Of a stretch of 64,000 nucleotides of DNA, positions 45,357 through 57,038 are shown one piece after another. The first letter of the stretch is position 1; every line of letters begins with the position of its first letter. The notes under the pieces were generated by a model. It made no database searches, was not told the DNA's origin, and saw nothing but the letters and a program-made list of their open reading frames with translations. Both the position numbers and the translations under genes were made by a program. The stretch lies in NCBI GenBank assembly GCA_030068075.1, contig CM057841.1, positions 50,199,030-50,263,029 of the forward strand, given 5' to 3'. This DNA comes from Paguma larvata (taxonomy: Eukaryota; Chordata; Mammalia; Carnivora; Viverridae).

Positions 45357-47479
45357 GACCTCTCTTAATAAGTACTTACTTTTAGGGGTATTTTCTAAGA
45401 TGCACATTCTAGCTATTTATGGGAAATTCAGTACAAATGTTGAATTGAGTATGTTAAAGTGTTCATGGTATTTCCTTTTCCCCCTGCTTGCTTATGAAAC
45501 AGTTATCAAATTCATTCACAGGACGTGGCTACTTTTTAAAGCCCACAGGGCCTATTATTAATTATTCCATGGAATAAATACAAAGGGACCCATAAGTATA
45601 TGTGGAAGAACTGATCTACAATATCGATCATCATAGATGCTATAGTGGTCCCTCTCATACTGCGAAGCCGTAAACTATCCCACAGTCTCTCTAGACACTG
45701 TCTTACAGATAGAGATGCTCTCGATGAATGCACAACGCCTTTTGATTATGTGATTAGAAAGAACCAGACAGCCTCAGAGATGCTATGGCAGCAATGATTA
45801 AAAATAATGTTCTTGACAAAACACAAGAAAAATCATGTTTGATTTCTAACGCAATTGGAACATATGAAATGACAACTTATGTGAATTCTTGTTATCACGC
45901 TAATGAGAAAAATATATATATATGTTTATATATATTTACATTTTTTAAAAAAAAGACACTAAACCTTTTATCCTATTTCCTCCAATGAGAGAGAAAAATT
46001 TAACTTTCAGCCTTCATGCATAGTTTAGCTCACGGGTGACACAAAATCTGATTATCAGGGATGACACTTAAGCAAGAAGAGTTTAGCTGCCTAGGAACTA
46101 TCAAGATGCATAGCCTTGGCGTGTTCTTTGGTTCTGGAAGCCCCCTTGACCCGCACAGACCACAGGGCATGCTCACCAGCTCCACCGAGCAGCTTTGTTC
46201 TCAGTAGCCAAGGACCACTCATTTCTCCATGAGAGACGCTGTCCTCTGTTGCTTCTCTGACTATTCAAAAAACTCTATGAAATTAAAGAAAAATAAATAC
46301 AAGAAAGTGAGTCTGGAAAACATTTCCCAGTTAGGTCTCATTTACAATAAAACCCTGCCAACGAAAGCGTGATGAACCAGATCCATCGCCAACGAAGAGA
46401 CTCAAGACTACACAATGACTCGAGAGCAGCCTGTCCACCTCCTGGTCTGGGTGTTACACCTCCACTCCTTTACACGCCATAATTCCCAACCTGGCTCCCT
46501 CAGCACCCACATAACAAAAGTTGCAAAAAGTCATACTTTGGGTCCCCTTTTCCTACCCAAACTTCTAATCTCTCCCTTACCAAACGGTCCCATTATTCAC
46601 CTCTTCTGCTCCATCCGCAGCCTCCCGCCGACTCTTAGATTAAATCACACATTTGAGCAGATTGGTGTCATCACGCTTTCCAGGAACACAGTGGCATCTG
46701 GGCTCCAATGCTGCTCAGCAACATTCGTATGACCGCTGGTCAACTACCTGTGCGGGGAAAAAAACCACAGCAACGATTTTAATTCTTTATTAACCTCTTC
46801 ACAAAACCTGCCACCAGCGACATTTCTCTGCTGATAATTTCTCTTCCTTCACAGAGAAAATTGAGGCTTTTAACCTATATTCAAAACGTTTGCTTTTCTA
46901 CGGACTCCCACGCAGCCCTAAGTAGCCTCTGGTTCCTCCTATTAAACATAGAGATACAGCCCGTTCCTAACCTAATGTCCCTCTTGAGCTATTCCTTTAC
47001 CTTTCTCCATCCCTTTCATAGCCAAGTGGTCTGGAAACAGGGTTTAAATTCGCTAACAGATTTAGCTTCCCATTTAAAATTTTAATCTACAGCGAATGAC
47101 TTCTATCCCCATCAACTTTGCTGAAAATGTTCTGGCTAAGTTCTTCAGTTCCCTTTTAAATGCCAAAACCAAGGAAGCTTCCCCAGCCCTCCTTTGACTG
47201 GAAGTCTCTACCACACTTGCATTTATCCTTAGAAATACAAGTTAGAAGTGTATTTCTACTACAAAGATTGTACTTTTCACTGTAGAAAGTTTCAACTCCA
47301 TTAACAGAAGAGGGGTGAGATACACACAGATCCTGACCACTCGTGTGAAAGCCATGTTCCACATTCTCACGTATTTCTCTTTAAGGTTCATTCTACGTGC
47401 ATAGTGGCATTTTGTACAAGTGGACATGATGCTTTTGGGTGAACATAATGCCATAAACATTTCCCCATGTTATTAGTAA
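45357..47479. other. 2.1 kb without recognised genes
   Basis: The part at 46420-47080 is unusually pyrimidine-rich, with the feel of an old LINE coding remnant (short blocks like 'ctcttctgctccatccgcagcctcc'). I could not match it. It contains + frames of 105 and 74 codons without domains. A TA-rich patch lies at 45912-45932. Confidence 0.4.
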
Positions 47480-47740
47480 TCTTCAGAAACAATATTTTGA
47501 GGCTGTATAATTTTCCATAACACGGAAAAATATTCTGAATTCTTGCACAGCATGTAAACAACGAGATATGTTCCTATGCTGTTAAGTACCTCGAAAAACA
47601 TGATGCAAATGCACAACGGCAGAGGATTTTGTACGACTGTGGTTGTACAATAATTTAATTAATCTCCTGCTAGACTTTTAGGCCATCAACTCTTTGCTAT
47701 TATAAATAGCGTTACAATGAACACTAAGATCGTCTTGAAT
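47480..47740 (-). mobile_element. Ancient L1 fragment, antisense
   Basis: 'ttttgaggctgtataattttccataa', 'aatttaattaatctcctgctagacttttaggccatcaactctttgctattataaatagcgttacaatgaac' correspond to the reversed ORF2 C-terminal / 3' region ('ggacatttaggttgtttcc...tgctattataaacaatgctgcaatgaac'). Heavily diverged. Confidence 0.55.
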
Positions 47741-49068
47741 CTTCTGTGTTGGTATTTGTTATCTCTTCCCAGATTAGGATGTAAACTTTCCCATTTAAGG
47801 CATTTATTCTTCTCATGATTACCACACAGAATTTCTCCTTACATCTCAAAAAGAACATATTATTAGAGCTTGTACCTAGATGGCAAGAAGGCAGGGAAAA
47901 CCATTACTCACAAAGAACATGGCTAAATATTGGGTTCTTTTACTAAGGGATAAGATGGCCAGTGTGATTCTTGGAAGTTGCATTGAGGATATCTCTTTTC
48001 ATTTGTCTAGACTTTTTTTGGGTTACGAAGATACTTTATTGTGCCCAACACAGCTTACCCATCTGAATAACTGTACTTACCTTACATACAAGTGAGGACC
48101 ATTGGTAACAGTGCCTTGAGACAAATTAGCTTAGATTGAGGGGAAAATAGGAAAATGCTAAATAAATCAGAAAGTCTTTCCTGGCTTAAATAATCGCAGA
48201 CAAAACTAGCTTTTTAACTATAATCTTTTAAAGTTTCACTGAAGTCTGGAAAGGACTATTTTGTTGCATTATTCGTGACTTATACTAATGAAGTCTGCCT
48301 TTTCCACTAAGCATGAAGGTGCTGTGGAGAAAATGATTGTCAAGGGTACAGAGAGACTGCAGGTCATTTTGTTTCAGTCTTGCTCTGAATCTTACTCCAG
48401 TAATTAGCAACCTCCAAGCTGGGGCAGAGCACCAGAAGAAAGGAGAGTCTCAGTTGGTGTGCATGGAAAATAAGATTGGAATGAAAAAGATGGCAAGAAG
48501 ACAATCTTCCTTATTTGAACATAAGTAAACATTTATACCTGAGTTAGCTCCTGAAATTATTCTTGATGAACTTGTGCGTCATCCTCGCTCAGGGGCCACA
48601 CTAAACTTTTTATATTGTTCAAATTTACTACACGTGCTACCAATGTGAGCATGCTCTTAAAATTATTCTGATTTCAACTGTGCAAAAGATATGGAAAAGA
48701 ATGAGTTTTAATTTGCTACTTGTGTTTAGAAGGAGCTAGGGTAGAAAGATAGTCTTTGATTAATTGATTGATTGGTGTAATGACCCCAACTCGTAAGTGT
48801 ATTTTCAAATTCAAGAATGGATGCAAGACCAGTTTTGATTTGCTAAGACCTGCATGTTTGGAAATCTTTTCTAACCCAAATAAACACAATTAAGTAGATT
48901 TTCTGACTTAAGCTCCTACCAAAGTAAATGGCATCACATTCAAATTTTGGTTGAGACACAGATATAAAAGATATAGTATAATGAAGTGTTATGAGTCAGA
49001 TCACGACTTAGATATCAAAAGGAAATGCTCGGAACTGATATTCACTTAGCTGGAGGGTAGAAAATGGT
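47741..49068. other. 1.3 kb without recognised features
   Basis: AT-rich. Frames of 63-71 codons only. Confidence 0.5.
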
Positions 49069-49083
49069 AAGGATTTTATTATT

Positions 49084-49276
49084 AAAAATTTTTTGATGTT
49101 TATTTTTGAGAGAGAGACAGGGCATATGGAGGACGTGTAGAGAGAAAGACAGAGGATCTGAAGTGGGCTCCACACTGAAAGCTCAGAGTCTGACATGGGG
49201 CTGGAACTCATCAACTGCAAGATTATCACCTGAGCTGAAGTTGGACACTTAACCAACTGAGCCACCCATACGGCCC
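49084..49276 (-). mobile_element. Felid Can-SINE, antisense
   Basis: Reversed tail 'aaaaattttttgatgtttatttttgag', diverged body ('gtgggctccacactgaaagctcagagtctgac'), head ending in gagccacccatacggccc. The target duplication is aaggattttattatt (49069-49083) and aggaattttagtta (49277-49290), imperfect. Confidence 0.95.
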
Positions 49277-49367
49277 AGGAATTTTAGTTATAGAGAGTTT
49301 TATGAAGATGATTTCTTCAGAGAAACTGGTGCCATTAGTCCTACCCCCCAACACACAAGAGCACAGG

Positions 49368-49478
49368 GTGTGTGAGTTGGTGTAAGCGTGTGTGTGTGTG
49401 TGTGTGAGTTGGTGTGTGTGTGTGTGTGTGTGTTGGTGTGTGTGTGTGTGAGTTGGTGTTTGTGTGTGTGTGTGAGTT

Positions 49479-49529
<51 letters not shown>
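49368..49529. repeat. Compound (GT)n microsatellite with spaced gagttgg units
   Basis: GT runs are broken by gagttgg at about 49374, 49406, 49450 and 49474, then a pure (GT) run of about 24 units at 49480-49528. Open frames of up to 129 codons over this region simply encode Thr-His repeats or Cys-Val repeats and are artefacts. Confidence 0.97.
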
Positions 49530-49531
<2 letters not shown>

Positions 49532-49710
49532 GGGGAGGAAGGAACGTAATCCACCTCCTTTATCTTGAGGGTAGAAGGCAAACATCCAGTGGAGCCCAAA
49601 AGAAAGCTTGCTCCATGCTTTTCGAGAGGGTTGAAAATGGTAAATGGAATCTGATTCTTGCCATTGAAACTTAGAGGTCTACATAACAAAAATTAAAAAA
49701 GAATTTTTTT

Positions 49711-49912
49711 AAAGTTTACTTATTTTTGAGAGAGACAGAGACAGAGAGTGAGTGAAAGAGGGGCAGAGAGAGGCGGAAACACAAAATCTGAAGCAGGCTC
49801 CAGCCCCTGAGCTGTCAGCACAGAGGCCGACACTGGGTTCAAACACAAGAACCACGAGATCATGACCTGAGCTGAAGTCTGGCGCTTAACCGACTGAGCC
49901 ACCCAGGTGCCC
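49711..49912 (-). mobile_element. Felid Can-SINE, young type, antisense
   Basis: Reversed tail, purine tract, 'gaagcaggctccagcccctgagctgtcagc', reversed head ending in gagccacccaggtgccc. Flanks are AT-rich (aaaaaagaattttttt and aaaacatttttt), so the target duplication is plausible but not exact. Confidence 0.95.
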
Positions 49913-49924
49913 AAAACATTTTTT

Positions 49925-51349
49925 AATTAAAAAAAAGTTATGAATTAAGCAGAACAGTAATAAAAGTAGCCCCACAGGAATTGCCCTAGACTTTTACTGA
50001 GCAGGGACATGGAGCAGGTGATGATATTCACGAACCAGATATGATCCCTGAGATAGTAAGACTCAGCCTGGACCTCCTGGACCTATTTGGATACTTGAAC
50101 AAGTAATCCTGGGAAGGAGACAGAACTCCAGCAGGGCGTCTATGTGGTTTGAAGATCCTGAAACTGGAGGTGGAGAGGGCAGTGGCAATCATATCACAGA
50201 AAACCTCACTCAAGCTGCCATTTGGTGCAACCAGCAGACTGACAGGTCGGGGAGCTCTGAAGAAATTAGGGAAACACCATGAGAGACACTCTGGTTTAAG
50301 TATCTTCCAGGTCTAGAGAGAGGGAAGCCCATGTACAACAGGACCAGGTAAGCAGGAACTCTCCTACCACCCATTTCCCTCCCCCCTCAATTCCATCAGG
50401 TACTCTCTGACAGTGAGAAGACAAGACTGGGGTCCAGATCCAACTCTACCTGAGCTTCTGGAAGCTTCTGCTGCATAAGCAGCTTTTAAAACCCTGGAAA
50501 TGATCTGAAATAATCATATGTTTCCATAAAATTTATAAAAGACATTCTAATCACAATTACGGAAGACTGGTTTCTCCATCCCGTTCAATCACTCCTCTCT
50601 TATCCTCCTCTCAGGGGACTTTGAAAGGCTGTAGGCATTTTGATGTATTCTTAACTTTCAGATGAATATTGATACTTTTCAACATTATTAATCACTGAAA
50701 ATTCAAAAAGGACCACAAGGGTAAACCACAGAGAAAGATCAGTTTCACTTAAGACTACCACATGAAAAACATTTTTTTCCAAAATCATGTCCTAGTAATA
50801 TTTATAGACCTTCAAAGTGAATACACAATGGATAAAAGAGATAGTTCTCAGATATTTGGTGAAAAATATCCTTAAAAAGTCACACAATGAGATTCTGAAT
50901 CACCGATTTCATGACCAGTTTCAAACAATATTTTCTGTTTAAATAAACTCTCTTTCATGAGTTGGGTTCCAAGACCAGATACACATGATAAGAACACTAA
51001 AAAGTCATGAAAATTCCAGATGACAAAAAGGCTAGGTTTACTTGGTTTGCACATAAATAAATATACATGCACAGACTGGGCCAATGTTTTGAAGTAAAGA
51101 TGAGTGGGGACATTCAGAATTATTTTGAGATACTAAAAGATTAATTCAAGTCATTTGATTCACAGAGAAAGAGATTTCCCCCTTAGGGGTCATGGTGACA
51201 AGAGGCATTCTTGAGATAACAGAAATGTCACAAAAACCATGGAATTAAGTGCAGAATTTGATTCATTTCTACACTAGCCCTTGAGGAAAAAATTAAAGCA
51301 AGGAAAGATCAGTTAACCGTAATTTATATATAAAAAAAAAAAAACACCA
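49925..51349. other. 1.4 kb without recognised genes
   Basis: Unique-looking. A donor-like accag|gtaagc occurs at 50348, but no convincing acceptor partner was found upstream. Confidence 0.45.
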
Positions 51350-51523
51350 TAGGGATGCCTCAGTTAGTTAAGCATCCAACTTCGGCTCAGGTCGTGATCT
51401 CAAGGTACCTGAGTTTGAGCCCTGAGTCGGCCTCTGTGCTGACAGCTTGGGGCCTGGAGCCTGCTTCAGATTCTGTCTCCCTCTCTCTCTCTCTCACAAA
51501 TAAACATTAAAAATATTTTTAAG
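51350..51523 (+). mobile_element. Felid Can-SINE with a deletion in the head
   Basis: The head reads agggatgcctcagttag, lacking the 'gggtggct' of the A-box region. The B box and body ('gctgacagcttggggcctggagcctgcttcag') are present, with a short CT tract and ATAAACATTAAAAAT tail. The A-box loss would weaken internal RNA polymerase III initiation. Confidence 0.94.
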
Positions 51524-52706
51524 CATTATATAATTATTACCCCCAAAAAATAGACAACCTGTACAAATTGAGGTATGTCCAATGGAAGACAAATCCTACT
51601 CAGTGGATATAGGTTCTCTGTGAAATGTGACAAATGTTGAACAGCTGGGGATTATTGTATGCTGCTGTTAAAAGGGAAACACTATGATTTTTTTTTCTGC
51701 TTTTTCACAAACAAAACCATCTGCCACTTTTCAGCAAAGTGAATACTATGGACAGTTATAACCTCTGGTTCCACAACACCTAACTGTCACAAAAATAAAG
51801 GGCTGACATCATGCTTTTAATACCTTCATTATATGACCCTAAGTGACATCAGCAGGAAAAGTGAGGTAAGAACATTAAAAAATCCTCTTCTCCATAAAAG
51901 AATGAGAATACTAGCAGGATGATCAAAATCAAGATTTACAAAATTTTGGAAATCAACCCAAGGGATTAATACCAGGACATTTATTCTAGAAAAGTACTTC
52001 AGTCTCAGTAAGAACAGTCCACTTTGTCCTATTTTAACTTTCCCTGTCTCCATCCCAGAGATGGGGGCGGAAAGGCTGATACCACTGAGGGTGGAGGCCC
52101 CTTCCACCCACATGCAAGACTCATTAGAATTTAGAGGCTCAATGTCCCCAGCTTCATCAGGATCTTCCCACATGTTCCCATTCCAGCTAACAGGCTCTCA
52201 TTCTTTCCTAGTCGTTGCTCTCACTTTAATAAAAGACACCCTGAGAGGCTGGGAGTTCAATTTGTGTTGTAACTCCGCCAGTTGCAGGATGGGGTCCTGT
52301 GCTTGATTTTCAGCAATTTCAGCCCTGTGTGTATGGCATCGCCTTCAAGGCACAAAGAGAAGCTCTTGGGTCATTTATGAGGTGTGTGAGCTGAGAAATC
52401 AAATCAAATCTCTGAGCTCATCCATTTCTTTCACTGCTTTGTCCAGCCACATTAGGAGCAAGTAACCAAGGTCATTTATATTCCTGTTTGCCAAAAATCT
52501 TTGCAAGTTACTGTATGTACTCCTTGATTAGAAGTATCCAATGCATGTCTATTGCATATTGTTATGAACAGCTCACACCGCGGACCACAAGAGCTCTCTT
52601 TACTGCTGGAAATAGTCATTAGCCTCTCTAAGTCTAATCAGATTAGAGAGCCAATTCTGGAAACCCCAGAACCAATCCAGAAAACTCATCCCTAAATTTT
52701 ACTTCC
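51524..52706. other. 1.2 kb without recognised features
   Basis: Frames of 114 codons (minus, 51829-52173) and 81 codons (+, 52061-52306) overlap on opposite strands and have no domain support. Confidence 0.45.
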
Positions 52707-52935
52707 TCAGTGCCTGGGTGGCTCAGTCAGTTTAGCAACCGACTCTTTATTTCAGTTCAGTTCATGATCTTTAGCATCCAACTCTTGATTTTAGCTCAGG
52801 TCATGATCTCATGGTTCATGAGTGTAAGTCCCTTATCTCTCAATGTAGAACCTTCTTGGGATTCTCTCTCTTTCTCTCTCTGCCCCTCGCCCCACTTGCA
52901 CTCTCTCTTTCAAAATAAATAAGTAAGTTTTTCAA
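52707..52935 (+). mobile_element. Felid Can-SINE, older subtype, with internal 39-bp duplication
   Basis: The head is 'tgcctgggtggctcagtcag'. The segment between the A and B boxes occurs twice in tandem (52732-52770 and 52771-52809; 33 of 39 bases identical). Then comes a diverged B-box region, 'ccttcttgggattctctctc' and an AAAATAAATAAGTAAG tail. The target duplication is unclear. Confidence 0.93.
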
Positions 52936-52977
52936 AAATTCCCCTTTCTCTAAAACCACTTTTAGGTATCATTCAGC

Positions 52978-53447
52978 ATTCTCCAGACAAACCTAACCAA
53001 GAACATATAGATATATGGAATATTTATTATGAGCTATTTACTCATGTGATTATAAAGTTTAAAAAGTCCCAGATCTGTCATCTGCAAGCTAGAAACCCAA
53101 GAAAGCCAATGGTGTTTGGTCCAGCTCAAAGGTGTAAGGACCGGTGGATCTAAAGGTCCCAGTTCAAGTCTGCAGATCTGGGATCCAGAAACACCAATGT
53201 CCAGGGGCAGAAGAGGGATACCCCAGCTCAAGTACCGACAGCAAATCTGTCCTTCCTCCACCCTTTTTGTTCTATTGGGCCCTCAATGGGCTTGGTGATG
53301 CCCGTCTATACTGGTGATGGCAGTCTTTTTTATTCCATCTACAGGTCCAAACGCTGATCTCTCCCAGAAATACACTCACAGACACAGAAATAATGTTTTA
53401 TCAGCTATCTAGGTATCACTTAGCCCAAAATGACACATAAAATTAAC
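52978..53447 (-). repeat. Dispersed mammalian repeat, family not named (copy 2)
   Basis: Reverse-orientation counterpart of 13912-14322: it begins with 'attctccagacaaacc', includes 'cacccttt-ttgttctattgggcc', 'gaaatacactcacagacacagaaataatg' and ends 'tgacacataaaattaac', which is the reversed start 'gttaattttatgtgtca'. The minus- and plus-strand frames of 75 and 60 codons inside it are not genes. Confidence 0.75.
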
Positions 53448-54839
53448 TTTTTTTGTGATATCATTCCTGTGAATGTTCAGGAATTAAAGATTTCCTTCCT
53501 GAGAGGAGGCTGGATTGGTCCTGAGGAGGCAGAAAGGAGGAAGCCCATTAAGACCCCATGTTTGACAGGGATGGTGGTTCATGACATTACCATACAGACA
53601 GACATCTGGAAATTTACAGTGGTCAGGGAACTGCAGAAGGGGAAGGACCAGGAGGACACCTAACCTGTTGTGTGACGAGGGCCTGCACAAGCGTTATTGG
53701 GTGAGAGCAGGACCTTCCCAAAGCACACGAGTAGAAAAGCCGGCCTTGACTCTCAGATTCTGCTTTCCATGGCTTCAAAAGAACTTTCGTTGGAATTAAG
53801 GATGTGAAGCCCCTACTCCTGACCCCAAGAAAAGCAGGACCCCAGGCCCTTGTGCTTCTCCCCACCCCCTGCTACGATCTTGCTATGGCCTTAGGTATGC
53901 CATGTAATTTCCAGGACTTGGAAGTAATTAACCTTTTAAACACTTTTTTCAAAGTTCCCTAGTGGTCATTGCTGAGGGCATCTTGAACTCATCATACGAA
54001 CCACAAGGCCAGTTACGTCACATCCCCAATTATCAACAGGCTGAGACTGACATAAAACACTATGTTGCAGCCTAAAGCATCGCTCGTGAACAAGGCACGG
54101 TGTGCAAACATGCGGCATTTAGTCCCCCTTGCCATGAAGGTGACATGGAGCACAGAAGAGCCAATAGTGCACATCGCCTGGAATAGTAATATTTTAAGAG
54201 CAAAGAGAGCAATTTGACAAAGGTGTGCTTCCAGACTCCAGACATCCCTGTCCTAAATTATTTGCTTCTCTATTTATTATTAATTTTCCCTTATGTAAAT
54301 ATGAGTTTGTACTTGCTTAGAAATAAAAATACGTTTCCCAAAGAAGCTTTCTACTCTTGCTCCTCAATTCCTGTTTGCAAATACAACCCTTTGTATATGA
54401 GAGAACAATCATTTTTTGCAGCGACGGAGGTGGGAAATATTACCGTCCCACCCATGAGGACATAGAGGGTAATGACAGAATATGGTAGTTGTGGCTCCCT
54501 GGATCAGGCTCCAAACGCTGCTGTTTGGGATCATGAAGAGAGTTATCATGTCTCACACCGCCTTCCACATCTTCATGCTGGTGAGGGCACTGCCATCCCT
54601 GACTTCTCACGTCTCTTATATCAACCTTTCACGGGCTAACAAAGTAACATTCTGTCATCACCCACATCTAGCACCAAAAAGCCTGGTTTAGGCGTAATTT
54701 GCTCAAGGTTGTACAATATACGAATGACATGTTTGCGGATAAAATCCCCCCTGACTCATTCCCGCAGGTGTTGTAGGCACAGGTCACTGCTAACCACAGA
54801 AAGTTAAGGAAGAGGAATGCAATTACCACTCATCAACAA
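53448..54839. other. 1.4 kb without recognised genes
   Basis: Several overlapping short frames (60-83 codons) occur on both strands at 53430-53865 and 54214-54691. None has recognisable motifs or splice structure. Confidence 0.45.
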
Positions 54840-55189
54840 AAAGAAATGAATCACTGATGAACATCAGAATACGGATAAATCTTGAATACAAGCTGAGCAA
54901 AAACAGCCTGACACACAGAAAGCATAATTTAGTTTCTTTGATATTCTAGAAAAGCAACACTAACCTATAGTGGCAGAAAGCAAATCAGTTTTTGCCTATT
55001 CCTAGGAGTTAGAGGGGACAGACTGCAAATGGGCCAGGTGAACTTCGGGAGATGATAAAATATTTTCTCGGAAGTGGTGATGGTTGCAAGTGTGTCTGCA
55101 TTTGTCAAAACCCACTGAACTATACATTTAAAATAAGTACGTTTTATTGGGATGTAAGTTATGCCTCCATAAAATTGATTTAAAAAAAT
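54840..55189 (+). mobile_element. Ancient L1 3' UTR
   Basis: 'tgatattctagaaaagcaacactaacctatagtggcagaaagc', 'ggtgatggttgcaagtgtgtctgcatttgtcaaaacccactgaactatacattt' and 'ttattgggatgtaagttatgcctccataaaa' are the ordered L1M 3' UTR blocks. The 5' part is truncated. Confidence 0.82.
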
Positions 55190-55613
55190 CACACCTTTGA
55201 GGTGGGTGCAAAGCACAGCATTGCTGCTCATCCATATAATTTGACTACGTGAGAATAATAAAATTCTTGAAAAAAAAATAAGAGAGGAAGCACATGAGCA
55301 GGACCCTTGAATGGCTGCCCTCATCCACATTCTAAGAGAAAATGAATCAGAATCAACTTAACTTGTCAGACAATGGCACGCGTATCGTCTAAGTGCAAAC
55401 AACAAAAATCATCCCAGAATTTTCGACTTGATAGTAACACTTGAAATTATGTTTACTTTGGGTTTTAAGGCTCTGAATTGGTATTTCTGTCCTCTGGTAG
55501 TTTCCACATGTGTATGAGTCCCATCAAATTATCACATGAATAAAACATTACGAGGAAAAAAATGATGCACTTATCTTAGAGAACTGTTACATTGCAACCA
55601 CGCGTAAGTATAT
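55190..55613. other. Unassigned sequence
   Basis: No repeat or gene was recognised. Confidence 0.5.
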
Positions 55614-55627
55614 GAAAGTTTCTTTTT

Positions 55628-55690
55628 CTTCTTCTTTATTTTAGAGAGAGAGAGAGAGACAAAGAGCATGTGCACAAGTGAGGGGGGAGG

Positions 55691-55729
<39 letters not shown>

Positions 55730-55907
55730 AGGGAGGGAGGGAGAGAGAGAGGAGGAGGGAGGGAGAGAGAGAGAGGGAGGGAGAGAGAATCCCAAGCAAG
55801 CTCCATGCTCAGCATGGGGCCCCACAAAGGGCTGGATCCCACGACATTGGGACCTGTGCTGAAATCAAGAGTTCGATGCTCAATCGACGGAGCTACCCAA
55901 GTAGTTT
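55628..55907 (-). mobile_element. Felid Can-SINE with expanded GA/GGGA tract, antisense
   Basis: The purine tract has grown to about 150 bp (55644-55790) of (GA)n and (GGGA)n units, making this copy about 280 bp. The body 'caagctccatgctcagcatggggcc' is of an older subtype. The target duplication aaagtttcttttt (55615-55627) matches aagtttctttta (55909-55920). Arg-Glu and Leu-Ser repeat frames of up to 95 codons arise from the tract and are artefacts. Confidence 0.95.
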
Positions 55908-56004
55908 CAAGTTTCTTTTAAGAAGCAAAATTAAGAGCATATCCACCCATAAGTTGTCATCCTAACACGTTTCCAAAAAGAAAAATATTCTTGACATAAC
56001 TTTT

Positions 56005-56242
56005 TTTGAACACTTTTTTAATGTTTATTTATTTTTAGAGAGAGAGAGAGAGAGAGAGAAGAGAGAAGGCACACAAGCAGGGGAGGGTCAGAGAAAGGAA
56101 GACACAGAATCAGAAGTAGGCTCTAGGCTCTGAGCTGTCAGCACACAGCGTGACGCGGGGCTCGAACTCACAAACTGTGAGATCATGACTTGGCTTGAGC
56201 CAAAGTTGGACACTTGACCGACTGAGCCACCCAGGTGCCCTA
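56005..56242 (-). mobile_element. Felid Can-SINE, young type, antisense
   Basis: It has a (GA)n run of about 11 units near 56038, 'gtaggctctaggctctgagctgtcagc', and a head with a small insertion (gacttggcttgagcc). The target duplication cttgacataactttt (55990-56004) and cttgacacatctttt (56243-56257) has two differences. Confidence 0.96.
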
Positions 56243-56257
56243 CTTGACACATCTTTT

Positions 56258-56789
56258 AAAAGTCAGTGGAGAATTGGTCATAGCCCTTTTCAATCCACTT
56301 TCTGGTTTTAACTCCCCATTTGTCCTTTGTGAACAGTTGACAGGGCCTCATTTTTTTTTCTAGTCACACCTAAGATAATAAAAATTCCTTATAAGTCAAA
56401 TTATAATCAGTGTAATTTTAGCAATTAAAATGTCTAGTTCTATTAAGAGTAAACCTTGACACTCTGTCCAAGGTTGGAGCTCCTCCCCCACTCAATTCCA
56501 GCCTCCTCCAGGCTGAACAACTATGATGGAGAATGGAGACTACTATTTGTTTCCCGATCATATGCTTATCTTTCTCTCTCCCCTCTCCATTACCTCACCA
56601 GGCCACCAATGGCTCTTCTGGTTTGAAAGCAGAGTACAGGACAGGATACACAGACAGAAGAGTCCTCAGTCGACTGACACTGTCAAAGTCTTCATCTGCA
56701 GCTGACTGGTGCTAGCCCCTCTTTTGGGGCAGAGGGTCTCTCAGAAAGGCCCCTCCAGTATTAATATTTCCTCCTTGGCAGCCACTATA
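56258..56789. other. Unassigned sequence
   Basis: Two overlapping 60-codon + frames at 56523-56715 have no support. Confidence 0.5.
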
Positions 56790-56801
56790 AAAGATGCCTC
56801 T

Positions 56802-57026
56802 TGGCTGCCTGGGTGGTTCAGTCCATTAAGCGTTTGACTCTTGATTTTGGTTCATTTCACAATCTTGTGGTTAGTGCGAATGGGTCCCACACTGGGATTT
56901 GCACTGACAGCATGGAGCCTGCTTGGGATTCTCTCTCTTCCTCTCTCTCCCTGCCCATCCCCTAATCGTGCCTCTCTCTCTCTCTCTCTCTCTCTCTCAA
57001 AATAAATAAACTGAAAAAAATAAATA
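56802..57026 (+). mobile_element. Felid Can-SINE, older subtype
   Basis: The head is ggctgcctgggtggttcag and the B-box region is diverged. The body is 'gcactgacagcatggagcctgcttgggattctctc', with (CT)n at about 56972-56998 and an AAATAAATAAACTGAAAAAAATAAATAA tail. The target duplication aaagatgcctct (56790-56801) matches aaatatgcctct (57027-57038). Confidence 0.96.
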
Positions 57027-57038
57027 AAATATGCCTCT

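Noticed and set aside
49368..49529. CRISPR-like array (repeated gagttgg units with spacers)
   Set aside because: Spacers are all GT repeats and the context is mammalian; this is a compound microsatellite.
49226..49689. 119- and 129-codon frames rich in Thr-His
   Set aside because: Direct translation of the (GT)n microsatellite.
50300..50352. Possible exon ending at accag|gtaagc
   Set aside because: No convincing acceptor with a pyrimidine tract was found at a suitable distance upstream.
54482..54691. 69-codon + frame with hydrophobic residues as a small membrane protein
   Set aside because: No start context, homologue or exon structure could be supported.
55668..55965. Arg-Glu repeat frames
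   Set aside because: Translation of the GA-rich tract inside a SINE.
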